Shown piece after piece: positions 1 to 6,436 of a stretch of 8,617 bases of DNA (position 1 is the stretch's first letter; every line of letters begins with the position of its first letter). Under the pieces are notes generated by a model. It ran no database searches. It had not been told where the DNA came from and saw nothing but the letters and a program-made list of their open reading frames with translations. Made by a program: the position numbers and the translations under genes. Source of the DNA: Bacillota bacterium (GTDB lineage: Bacteria > Bacillota > Clostridia > Christensenellales > Aristaeellaceae); contig JAEZJP010000128.1 of NCBI GenBank assembly GCA_023415715.1, positions 1 through 8,617 on the forward strand, given 5' to 3'.

Positions 1-66
1 ATCGAAGCGCTGGGCTACGGCGTATTCTCCAAGATGTCTGAAGCCGCCGTCGCCACCCACCAATAA
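1..66 (+). CDS. C-terminal end of probable phosphate-binding protein PstS (partial)
   Basis: Frame 1 is open from the first base to a TAA at 64-66 and gives the last 21 residues of a protein, ending in GYGVFSKMSEAAVATHQ. The fragment is too short to identify by itself. PstS is proposed because the next two genes on the same strand are pstC and pstA, and the usual order is pstS-pstC-pstA-pstB. PstS would be the extracytoplasmic protein that captures phosphate and delivers it to the PstC/PstA channel. The call rests on position; the bases upstream of the window would settle it. Confidence 0.55.
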   Translation: MEALGYGVFSKMSEAAVATHQ

Positions 67-68
67 GC

Positions 69-98
69 TTCGGGCGCTTACAAATGAGCCGCTCCGAA
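69..98 (+). other. Weak hairpin after the upstream gene
   Basis: TTCGG at 69-73 pairs with CCGAA at 94-98, and GCG at 74-76 pairs with CGC at 90-92, leaving one bulged base and a loop of about 13 bases. No T-run follows, so it does not look like an intrinsic terminator. It could slow 3' decay of the upstream message, but the stem is weak. Confidence 0.3.
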
Positions 99-120
99 AT
101 ACACCACTAGTATCAGAATA

Positions 121-149
121 CCGGGTAGGCCATTAAGTAGCCTGCCCGG
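121..149 (+). other. Intercistronic stem-loop between probable pstS and pstC
   Basis: CCGGGTAGGC at 121-130 and GCCTGCCCGG at 140-149 form a ten-pair stem, with one G-U pair in RNA, around a nine-base loop. No T-tract follows. In many binding-protein operons a stem-loop in this place protects the upstream message, so that far more binding protein than permease is made. That role is inferred from position and shape. Confidence 0.55.
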
Positions 150-177
150 CATTCGCGTATGAAAAGAAGGTGCGTCT

Positions 178-1128
178 GTGTCAACCAACGTATTGGAAGG
201 CGTTCGTCCGGCCCGCAACCATGCGGCCCATGCATTCAAGACAGAAAAATTCTGGCGGGGCCTGGTAACAGCCTGCGGCCTGTTTATCATTCTCCTGACT
301 ATTTCCATCGGCGCATTCCTGATTGTGAACGGAACCGGTACGTTTACAAAATACCACCATTCCATATGGGAGTTTCTGTTTTCATCGGAGTGGTCGCCTA
401 TGGACAGCGCTACAGAAGGTGGCGGAAATGTCGGAGCTGCGATCTATATTTTCGGATCACTTTTGACCTGCGGGCTTTCCCTGCTTTTCGTCCTGCCCTT
501 CTGCATTGCCGTGGCCATCTTTATAACGGAGATTTCGCCCAAGGCCGGGTCAAGCCTTTTCCAGCCCGCCATTGAAATCTATGCTGGCATCCCCTCCGTG
601 GTGTACGGTTGGATCGGCCTTACGGTGCTTGTTCCCTTTATCCGGAACACCTTTCACGCAAGGATGGGCGGTTACTCCGTTCTGGCGGCCAGCATCGTAC
701 TGGCGATTATGATTTTCCCGACCATTACAACCGTTGCGGCGGACGCCATCAGAAGCGTGTCCGATGATTACCGCAACGCTGCCTATTGCCTGGGCTCCAC
801 CAGGTGGCAGGTTATATACCGCGTAGTGCTACCTGCCGCGACCCCCGGCATCATCACCGGCGTCGTGCTGGGCTTGGCCCGCGCGTTTGGCGAGGCGCTG
901 GCAGTCGCTATGGTCATTGGTAAGACAAGGGCGTTCCCCGCAAATCTGCTATCGCCAACGAACAATCTGACGGCAGCCATCGCGGCGGATATGGGCAACA
1001 CGGCCAACGGCGGCGAACACAATCTGGCCCTTTGGACCATGGCGTTGCTTCTGTTCATGATCTCCATGCTGTTCATCTTTATCATTCATGCCATCTCCGG
1101 AAAGGAGAAAAAGTACCATGGAAAATAG
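178..1128 (+). CDS. pstC: Phosphate ABC transporter permease PstC
   Basis: This 316-residue inner-membrane protein is one half of the channel of the PstSCAB phosphate importer. Hydrophobic segments lie at about residues 27-50, 87-117, 134-157, 166-190, 222-249 and 284-306, the six-helix plan of the family. The stretch YAGIPSVVYGWIG (135-147) is characteristic of PstC. The loop at about 200-240, with LGSTRWQVIYRVVLPA and then ARAFGEA, is the cytoplasmic EAA motif that contacts the ATPase. The length is normal for the family. The start is a GTG at 178, chosen because AGAAGG at 165-170 lies 7 bases upstream; an ATG at 159 is in another frame. The gene follows a probable pstS and overlaps pstA by 11 bases, which suggests translational coupling. 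Confidence 0.95.
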   Translation: MSTNVLEGVRPARNHAAHAFKTEKFWRGLVTACGLFIILLTISIGAFLIVNGTGTFTKYHHSIWEFLFSSEWSPMDSATEGGGNVGAAIYIFGSLLTCGLSLLFVLPFCIAVAIFITEISPKAGSSLFQPAIEIYAGIPSVVYGWIGLTVLVPFIRNTFHARMGGYSVLAASIVLAIMIFPTITTVAADAIRSVSDDYRNAAYCLGSTRWQVIYRVVLPAATPGIITGVVLGLARAFGEALAVAMVIGKTRAFPANLLSPTNNLTAAIAADMGNTANGGEHNLALWTMALLLFMISMLFIFIIHAISGKEKKYHGK

Positions 1129-2017
1129 TAATACGAACAAGCTTATCGGACGGGCAAAGAGAACCGACAAAATCATGACAGGCGTGCTTTATGGTGTGGG
1201 CGGTTTCTTTCTCCTGCTTCTGTTTATACTGGCGGGATATATCATCAGCAAAGGTGTACTGGACTTTTATCCGGAACTGCTGCAGTTTAACCGCAATGGT
1301 ATAGGCAATCAATTTTTCAACACCGTTTATCTTGTGTTTCTATCCCTTTTGATCAGCGTCCCGCTGGGGGTTGCCGCCGGGATCTATATGGCTGAATATG
1401 CCAAAAAGGGCAGGCTCACCTCTTTCCTCCGTGTATGTATCGAGTCGCTTTCCTCCCTTCCTTCCATCGTCGTGGGCCTGTTCGGATATCTTGTGTTCAT
1501 CCTGATGACAGGCGCAAAATGGAATCTGATGGCCGGCGCAATGGCAGTTTCCATACTAAGCCTGCCTCTTATCACAACCACCACCGAAGATGCCATGCTA
1601 TCTCTTCCCGAAGGGCTCAAGGAAGGCAGCATGGCATTGGGCGCCTCTCATTGGCGGACGATATACAAGGTTTTGCTTCCCGCTTGCTTGCCGCGTATCA
1701 TTACAGGCATGATCCTGGTCGCCGGGCGCGGGTTCGGCGAGGCTGCCGCACTTTTGTACACTACGGGTCAAAGCACAAACATCAATTGGTCCAACTGGAA
1801 CCTTGCATCCCCCACTTGCCCCTTGAACCCGTTCCGCCCCGGTGAGACACTGTCGCTGCACATTTGGGCCATGCGGACGGAAGGAAGCCTGAACCCCCAT
1901 TCGTCGGCCATTGCCAACTTTTCAGCGGCGATACTGGTCATCATGGTGCTTAGCTTCAGCTTGCTGGCCAGGTTCCTGTCCAGGCGGATCAATAAAAAGT
2001 CGGGAAGCCTGAAATAG
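1118..2017 (+). CDS. pstA: Phosphate ABC transporter permease PstA
   Basis: This 299-residue protein is the second channel subunit of the phosphate importer. Hydrophobic segments lie near residues 22-45, 66-91, 108-131, 137-155, 190-213 and 265-287. SLSSLPSIVVGLFGYLVF (110-127) is the typical PstA counterpart of the PstC GIPSVVYG motif. LGASHWRTIYKVLLPA (174-189) followed by GRGFGEAAAL (203-212) is the EAA loop that docks onto PstB. The reading frame is open further up to an ATG at 1088, but the ATG at 1118 is preferred: AAAGGAG at 1101-1107 sits 10 bases before it, and the shorter overlap with pstC is typical. No pstB or phoU follows; the convergent serpin gene ends 10 bases downstream. Confidence 0.94.
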   Translation: MENSNTNKLIGRAKRTDKIMTGVLYGVGGFFLLLLFILAGYIISKGVLDFYPELLQFNRNGIGNQFFNTVYLVFLSLLISVPLGVAAGIYMAEYAKKGRLTSFLRVCIESLSSLPSIVVGLFGYLVFILMTGAKWNLMAGAMAVSILSLPLITTTTEDAMLSLPEGLKEGSMALGASHWRTIYKVLLPACLPRIITGMILVAGRGFGEAAALLYTTGQSTNINWSNWNLASPTCPLNPFRPGETLSLHIWAMRTEGSLNPHSSAIANFSAAILVIMVLSFSLLARFLSRRINKKSGSLK

Positions 2018-2027
2018 GTTTCTTACA

Positions 2028-3236
2028 TCATTCAAGCGAAAGCGCAGGATCATCCATGCAGCCGATGAACAGCGGGATCCCTGTATCCAAATCCACTACA
2101 GCATATACGAATGGGCTGTCAAGGTTCAAAACCACTGGCTCTTCCAAAGGCATTGCGGCTCCGGCCGTCATTGCCACAATGGTCGCCGCCGCGGCTTCCG
2201 TCCCTTTTTCATTCACCCCGATCCTGACCTTTTGAAGGACCTGCGAAACATAGATGTTACCGAGTTCACTTTTGCCCATGCGGCTGAAGTCGGCCAGATC
2301 CTGGTCAAAGGCACGCTTTAAGCCCATTGCGCTCAGCGCGTCCTTCATAGTCATGCCATAGTCCAAAGTAAACTTGGGCATGGCAAGCGTCATATATGTC
2401 TCCTTGGCTGAAGCGATATACTGAGCCAGCGTATCCGCATCAAGCGTTTCTGCCAGTTTCTGCGCACTGCGCCCGTCTTTCGCCCGCAGTGCAAGAAACG
2501 CCGTTTTGCCGTCGTCATAAGGCCTTAGCACACCCTCGGCGCCATCCAAATGGATATAGTCCCGATACTTTTTCCACTCGTTCATGAACGGTACGCTTAC
2601 TTTACTTCCGTCCTCAAGAATAAACTCCCGTTCAAACGTGTCGTTCGCCTCGAACGGATCGCGCCATTCCGCCTTGAAATAGAACGTATTGATCAGGGCG
2701 AGCACCATCTGCTCCGCAAGGTTTTGGTCAAGCAGCGACGGTATAAGCCCGTTTGTTTTATCATTCACCCAGGCATTGATTGCATCGCGCGTCTTGACCG
2801 TATTCAAATCCTGCGTAAAGGCTTCGGCTCGCATTTCGTGCATGACCCGATTCAAATACTTAGGATCAATCGGAAAACCTTCGTCAATCCAGGCCGAATT
2901 TGCAATAGAAACTTTAGTGCTTCCCTTTGTCTGCAAAAGCGAATCCGAAAGACCTGCGCAAAAGGCTAACAGTGAATCTGCATTTACGCCCAGGATCTTG
3001 CTGAACTCATCCAGTGTTTCGCCTTCTGCGCCAGCCGCCGCCAGGGAAAGCGCAAGATACGCGGAGACAGGCGATATCACCACATTTTTATCGCCGGAAT
3101 TCAGCGCCTTATCAAACAGTTCCAGCGAAAATGATACGGCACCCTTATTCAAATTCTCCGTTCCCTGCGCTCCTGCCGTGGCTGCTGTCCCGCTGAGCAA
3201 AAAAACCGCCAGTACCAAAGCAATGATTCTTTTCAT
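2028..3236 (-). CDS. Secreted serpin-family serine protease inhibitor
   Basis: This 402-residue protein belongs to the serpin family (Pfam PF00079), suicide inhibitors that trap proteases when the reactive loop is cut. Residues 1-24 are a Sec signal peptide (KR, hydrophobic core, small residues) with no lipobox cysteine, so it should be released. Family landmarks in order are NVVISPVSAYLALSLAAAGA (51-70), LINTFYFKAEW (181-191), MPKF (287-290 region), DFSRM (316-320), QKVRIGVNEKGTEAAAAT (335-352), SPFVYAV (374-380) and PLFIGCM (388-394). The hinge EKGTEAAAAT (343-352) has only small residues at P12-P9, the mark of inhibitory serpins. By standard counting P1 is near Gly359, but the loop is longer than in alpha-1-antitrypsin, so P1 is uncertain. 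The frame continues upstream for 52 codons, but the start at 3236 is supported by TAGGAGGC 7 bases upstream and by the signal peptide. Confidence 0.93.
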   Translation of the reverse strand: MKRIIALVLAVFLLSGTAATAGAQGTENLNKGAVSFSLELFDKALNSGDKNVVISPVSAYLALSLAAAGAEGETLDEFSKILGVNADSLLAFCAGLSDSLLQTKGSTKVSIANSAWIDEGFPIDPKYLNRVMHEMRAEAFTQDLNTVKTRDAINAWVNDKTNGLIPSLLDQNLAEQMVLALINTFYFKAEWRDPFEANDTFEREFILEDGSKVSVPFMNEWKKYRDYIHLDGAEGVLRPYDDGKTAFLALRAKDGRSAQKLAETLDADTLAQYIASAKETYMTLAMPKFTLDYGMTMKDALSAMGLKRAFDQDLADFSRMGKSELGNIYVSQVLQKVRIGVNEKGTEAAAATIVAMTAGAAMPLEEPVVLNLDSPFVYAVVDLDTGIPLFIGCMDDPALSLE

Positions 3237-3243
3237 ATCGGTG

Positions 3244-3250
3244 CCTCCTA
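3244..3250 (-). promoter_or_regulatory. Ribosome binding site of the serpin gene
   Basis: Read on the minus strand this is TAGGAGGC, a near-perfect Shine-Dalgarno sequence seven bases before the ATG at 3236-3234. It decides the start in favour of the signal-peptide form and against the longer open frame reaching 3392, whose extra 52 residues look neither like a signal peptide nor like serpin. Confidence 0.85.
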
Positions 3251-3299
3251 CTTCGATTATTATCATCATAAGAGACGAATTGAAATGGAAATTGTTCCC

Positions 3300-3328
3300 G
3301 CATATTGGAAACATATTTCCACTGTCAA
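3300..3328 (-). promoter_or_regulatory. Candidate serpin promoter with inverted repeat in the spacer
   Basis: On the minus strand a perfect TTGACA (3328-3323) is followed after 17 bases by ATATGC (3305-3300), a weak -10; TATGCG one base later is an alternative. The spacer holds a perfect inverted repeat, TGGAAA at 3306-3311 and TTTCCA at 3316-3321 around CATA. A third TGGAAA box at 3286-3291 is exactly 20 bases from the first. The -35 overlaps the TGA stop (3325-3327) of the upstream membrane-protein gene. A strong -35, a poor -10 and a dyad between them suggest regulated transcription, with repression by a dimeric protein one possibility. This is inferred from sequence alone. Confidence 0.5.
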
Positions 3329-4068
3329 GTAAGCGTTTTGATTGCAGCCGGAACAGGTCCGTTTCCTTTCCCGGCCCGCAGGGGCTTTTCATATTGCATA
3401 TTGTTAAGCTTAAAGAACAACCTCACGGAGAGCAACAGGAATCCGAACATGAGAAGATAGTAAACCGGCATCAAATATCCCCATGCTGATACGGGGAAAA
3501 GCTGCTTCACATATAAGCCATCCATCAGTTCATAAATGAATATCCTGGCCTTGCCTTCCGCTATGGGGCGAAGCAAATAGGCATATAACGCAACACAGGC
3601 ATTGCCGCCAAGCAGCACAAAGCGGTCCGAGCGCTTGAATCTGTTTGTTTTAAGGCAAACAAACCCGCACAGATACAGCGATCCACGGCAGTACAATGAG
3701 ATATAGATGTCATTGGGCCGGTAATCTGCGTAGATTTTACCACCGGCAAGAATCAGCGTCATGTAGTAGAAAAAGCCCGCCATAATGCCTGAATACGACG
3801 CCCAGCTTTGCACCTTTTTGATCCCTGTGAGCAGGATAACTGGCACAACAAAATAAGCTATGGAGGAATACTCCACCGGAAATATAAAACCCCTGCCCGA
3901 TAACAGCGCCAGCGCATAACGGCACAGATTGAACGATAAAAGCCCGGCGCAAGCGATCCTCAGGATGCGGCTGCGCGCTTCATTGCTGCGCTTTAAAAGT
4001 ATGGCTGCAAAAATGTTGATCGCCGCAAATACGAGCAGGGAAAACACGTTCAGCCCGTACACTCCCAT
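3325..4068 (-). CDS. Multi-pass integral membrane protein, unknown function
   Basis: From the ATG at 4068 this is a 247-residue protein with about seven hydrophobic segments, near residues 4-26, 36-58, 66-82, 89-108, 124-140, 149-166 and 200-220, and a short basic tail. I do not recognise it firmly. The seven-helix plan and the segment FPVEYSSIAYFVVPVILL (63-80) loosely recall the YwaF/TMEM164-type family, but this is weak. The start is uncertain. The frame is open to an ATG at 4158, inside the upstream gene and without a ribosome site. The ATG at 4068 lies five bases after that gene's TAG. A GTG at 4062 has the better spacing (8 bases) from AGGGG at 4075-4071. Coupled translation with the upstream gene is likely. 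The stop codon overlaps the serpin -35. Confidence 0.7.
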   Translation of the reverse strand: MGVYGLNVFSLLVFAAINIFAAILLKRSNEARSRILRIACAGLLSFNLCRYALALLSGRGFIFPVEYSSIAYFVVPVILLTGIKKVQSWASYSGIMAGFFYYMTLILAGGKIYADYRPNDIYISLYCRGSLYLCGFVCLKTNRFKRSDRFVLLGGNACVALYAYLLRPIAEGKARIFIYELMDGLYVKQLFPVSAWGYLMPVYYLLMFGFLLLSVRLFFKLNNMQYEKPLRAGKGNGPVPAAIKTLT

Positions 4069-4073
4069 CACCC

Positions 4074-4610
4074 CTATTTTACAAACCAGTTCCAAGCATG
4101 CCAAAATCCAAGGGACCCCGCAGAGACGGAGCATGCCACATAGCCGGAAGCGAAGCATACCGCAAAAACGGCAAGAGAAACAGACGCGATCTTTTTCAAA
4201 TTTCGGTTAACTTTCAAAGTAAGCTTAGGCCAATTTGCAAGCGGTGGTTGGATCGCTTTTCCGGAAAAAGAAGCAAGCTGATTATTGTGGTATCTTAAAT
4301 ATGCCCGAACCAGCTGAAGGTCTATAAGGACAAGATAAATGAGGCCAACGAAATTAAGAACCGACAGGGAAATGAATGCCCCGGCAAGCACAGCCCCGCA
4401 CCAATAGGGCATAACGGGAAGAAGCGCATATGGATTGAACCCGCCGATGAGGCAAACGCCGGCGGCTGCGGAGGCTATGGAAAACGCAGCCACAATGGCA
4501 GTACATGCAAACAGCAACGCGAAAAAAATTCCAGAGAAAATACCGGAAAGCACAAGCCCTGCCACGGCAAACGCTTTTGTGTTGTTCTGCGCAAACTCAT
4601 TTTTGATCAT
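4074..4610 (-). CDS. Small integral membrane protein, unknown function
   Basis: This 178-residue protein is unrecognised. After a short polar N-terminus (MIKNEFAQNNTK) it has a long hydrophobic stretch at 14-57 (probably two helices, rich in Ala and Gly), another at 64-103 (two helices), a polar loop at about 104-140 with several lysines, and a last helix at 141-165. The Ala/Gly-rich paired helices loosely recall the membrane part of DUF1700-type proteins, but the N-terminal HAAS domain of those is absent, so I do not assign it. The frame is open to 4628, but the ATG at 4610 is chosen because GGAGG (4623-4619) lies 8 bases before it, while the upstream ATGs have no ribosome site. It is the first gene after a strong promoter and is followed within 5 bases by a second membrane-protein gene. 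Confidence 0.72.
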   Translation of the reverse strand: MIKNEFAQNNTKAFAVAGLVLSGIFSGIFFALLFACTAIVAAFSIASAAAGVCLIGGFNPYALLPVMPYWCGAVLAGAFISLSVLNFVGLIYLVLIDLQLVRAYLRYHNNQLASFSGKAIQPPLANWPKLTLKVNRNLKKIASVSLAVFAVCFASGYVACSVSAGSLGFWHAWNWFVK

Positions 4611-4618
4611 AAATCCAT

Positions 4619-4623
4619 CCTCC
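4619..4623 (-). promoter_or_regulatory. Ribosome binding site that sets the start of the 178-residue membrane protein
   Basis: GGAGG on the minus strand, eight bases before the ATG at 4610-4608. It overlaps the two upstream in-frame ATGs at 4628 and 4625, which makes them unlikely starts. Confidence 0.75.
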
Positions 4624-4757
4624 ATCATTTTTCTTGATTCAGCAAGCTATGTCACTGTCTGCGGATCGTAAAGAACGAAAGCTCATTCTCCTGTATTCCA
4701 CATTCGAAATTCGCCTGCTCTTCATAAACCAATACTGCATTTGGCTTACTACTGTAC

Positions 4758-4786
4758 AATATATAATAGTCGAATCAAATTGTCAA
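4758..4786 (-). promoter_or_regulatory. Strong sigma-A-type promoter for the membrane-protein genes
   Basis: On the minus strand TTGACA (4786-4781) is followed after exactly 17 bases by TATATT (4763-4758), a six-of-six -35 and a five-of-six -10 in AT-rich DNA. The start of transcription would be near 4751, giving a leader of about 140 bases before the ATG at 4610. It lies just downstream of the terminator of the response-regulator operon, so this transcript is independent. It probably carries both membrane-protein genes and may read on into the serpin gene, as no terminator is visible between them. The rest of the stretch 4629-4877 holds the terminator and no supported gene. Confidence 0.75.
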
Positions 4787-4791
4787 TAGCC

Positions 4792-4831
4792 AAATAAAAA
4801 ACCGTTCCCTCCTTTTAATGGAGGGAAACGG
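4792..4831 (-). terminator. Intrinsic terminator of the kinase/regulator operon
   Basis: CCGTTCCCTCC at 4802-4812 pairs with GGAGGGAAACGG at 4820-4831, with one bulged A, around a seven-base loop. Read on the minus strand the stem is followed at once by six Ts (4801-4796) and a T-rich stretch, the classic intrinsic form. On the plus strand the stem is followed by ACTTT, which is poor. It ends about 46 bases past the stop of the response-regulator gene. Confidence 0.9.
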
Positions 4832-4877
4832 ACTTTATCCCGCAATGCCTATTAGCCGTAAGCTTATTCTAAGGATG

Positions 4878-6419
4878 CTATTTTGACTGTTCCTTATACT
4901 CCTTCGGCGTTTTACCAAAGAACTTACCAAATGCGGAAATGAAGTGTTTGGGAGATACAAACCCTGCCTGCTTCGCAACGTCATACATTTTGATATAAGG
5001 ATCGCTTTTAAGCTTGACGGCGGCGTATTCCATCCGCAGCCGCATGAGATATTTGGAATACGATTCGCCCACCTCCTTATGGAATAATGCGCTCAAATAG
5101 GCCGGCGTTACATCAAAAGCATCCGCAACCATGGAAAGGCTGACACTCTCCCTAAAATGCATATGAAGATATTCCTGAACCTTTTGGGTAAGCTTCGATA
5201 GGCCTATGCCTTCCGTTGCCTGTTTTTCATTATTCAAAAGGGAATTGAAGCAAGCTTCGTAGGTTTTTGCAAAAACGCCTGGTGATTCCGCTTCGTCCGG
5301 AACATCATTCATAAGCCGCCCTAATCCCTCCGTAAGCTGTTTCCGGCTGCCAAAAAAGCGGCTTAACAAAAATGCGCCCAGCATCAGGAACGATTCCTGC
5401 CGTATGGGGTTGTCAAGGCAGGTAACGGCCTGCATGCACAGGGTGTTTACGCCGTGCGGGTTTTCCGCCAGACCGGATGCCTGCACTGTTTCATGCAGGG
5501 ATTTCAATATGCCAAGCCGCGTGCGCTGGGCAAACAGCAAATCTCCGGAAAGGAAGGGCCCGTTTCCGGCCTGGGCAAGGAAGAGCGCACCCAATGCCTC
5601 TTCATAGGCCGGCTTCAATTGGTTAAGGCTGCTTCTTGCTTTGCTGAAACCGCCAAGCAAAGAAACGCCTGTGCCGTTCTTGTAAGTTTGGTTAAGTCTT
5701 TGACAATTGTTCAGGCACTCGGTTGCGGTAAGCAGCGGTTCGCGTACAAAGGCCAGTATGACCGTATTTCCCTGGCCGTCCATGGCGGCAAGCCCTGAGA
5801 AGCTGTCAAAAGCCAAGCTGAACAACTCCTGCGCAAGGGTGTTAATATCAACCGCTTCTACCCGCTGCGCTGCGTCAAGAAGGTTTGGCGCCAGCACCAT
5901 CAAGCCCCAACAGGCTTCGCCTGAGTTTTTTGATATCTCCTCCACCTTTTTGAAGCTTTCGGCCAGCGCCTTTTGCGGTATATTCGCCATGGAATCCCTA
6001 AACAGCATGGGAAAACAGGCATCATCCTGCCTGCGCTGCTTGTTCTCCGCAAGCCTTTGGGATACCTTTTCCAATGCCTGCATCAGTTCCCCATCATTGA
6101 GCGGCTTCAGCAGGTAATCGCAAACGTTCAGCCTCACGGCTGCCCTGGCATAATCAAACTCATCATAGCCGGACAAGATGATAACAAAAGTATCCGTATG
6201 ATGGACGGATACAAACCGGGCCAGCGAAATCCCGTCCATGCCGGGCATCCGTATATCTGTAATAATCAGGTCAAACAGTTCTCTTTGAAGAAGGCTCATG
6301 GCCTCCATCCCATCCTCAGCCGACGCGGCCGCCTGCCACTTGGGATGGATGTCATGAAGCTTATCCATTAGATACTGCCGCATCAGCGGCTCATCCTCAA
6401 CGATCAATGCCCTGTACAT
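4878..6419 (-). CDS. AraC-type response regulator (YesN-like)
   Basis: This 513-residue cytoplasmic regulator is the DNA-binding partner of the kinase upstream. Residues 1-120 are a receiver domain with the acidic pair E8/D9, the phospho-acceptor D55 in LIITDIRMPGMDG, S83 in ILSGYDEF and K105 in YLLKP, all expected residues present. A middle region (about 130-400) contains a segment near 165-285, including VSLLGGFSKARSSL and then AYEEALGALFLA, that resembles the degenerate GGDEF-like domain often seen in YesN-type regulators. Residues 408-513 are an AraC DNA-binding domain with two helix-turn-helix units, about 427-447 (SLSMVADAFDVTPAYLSALF) and 478-500 (VAKQAGFVSPKHFISAFGKF), ending in GKTPKEYK. 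GGAGG lies 6 bases before the ATG at 6419. The gene follows the kinase gene by 17 bases and is cotranscribed with it. Confidence 0.95.
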   Translation of the reverse strand: MYRALIVEDEPLMRQYLMDKLHDIHPKWQAAASAEDGMEAMSLLQRELFDLIITDIRMPGMDGISLARFVSVHHTDTFVIILSGYDEFDYARAAVRLNVCDYLLKPLNDGELMQALEKVSQRLAENKQRRQDDACFPMLFRDSMANIPQKALAESFKKVEEISKNSGEACWGLMVLAPNLLDAAQRVEAVDINTLAQELFSLAFDSFSGLAAMDGQGNTVILAFVREPLLTATECLNNCQRLNQTYKNGTGVSLLGGFSKARSSLNQLKPAYEEALGALFLAQAGNGPFLSGDLLFAQRTRLGILKSLHETVQASGLAENPHGVNTLCMQAVTCLDNPIRQESFLMLGAFLLSRFFGSRKQLTEGLGRLMNDVPDEAESPGVFAKTYEACFNSLLNNEKQATEGIGLSKLTQKVQEYLHMHFRESVSLSMVADAFDVTPAYLSALFHKEVGESYSKYLMRLRMEYAAVKLKSDPYIKMYDVAKQAGFVSPKHFISAFGKFFGKTPKEYKEQSK

Positions 6420-6436
6420 GCGATCCCTCCCGGGTT

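Noticed and set aside
1088..1117. Longer PstA start at 1088
   Set aside because: It adds ten residues coded inside pstC, with no ribosome site before it; AAAGGAG points to the ATG at 1118.
3237..3392. Longer serpin start giving 52 extra N-terminal residues
   Set aside because: The added residues overlap the upstream gene and the promoter, have no ribosome site, and would bury a good signal peptide inside the protein; AGGAGG lies correctly before the ATG at 3236.
2689..3489. 266-codon open frame on the plus strand across the serpin gene
   Set aside because: It is antisense to a gene with strong family motifs, has no recognisable protein character, and starts inside the serpin without a convincing ribosome site.
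4069..4158. Longer start of the 247-residue membrane protein at 4158
   Set aside because: It would overlap the upstream gene by 85 bases without a ribosome site; starts just after the upstream stop codon fit better.
4660..4705. Possible tiny leader peptide (about 15 codons) in the leader of the membrane-protein genes
   Set aside because: An AGGAG precedes its ATG by only one base, too close to work well, and no attenuator hairpin follows.
5404..6371. Several plus-strand open frames of 60-140 codons across the response regulator
   Set aside because: They are antisense shadows of a well-supported gene and show no motifs.
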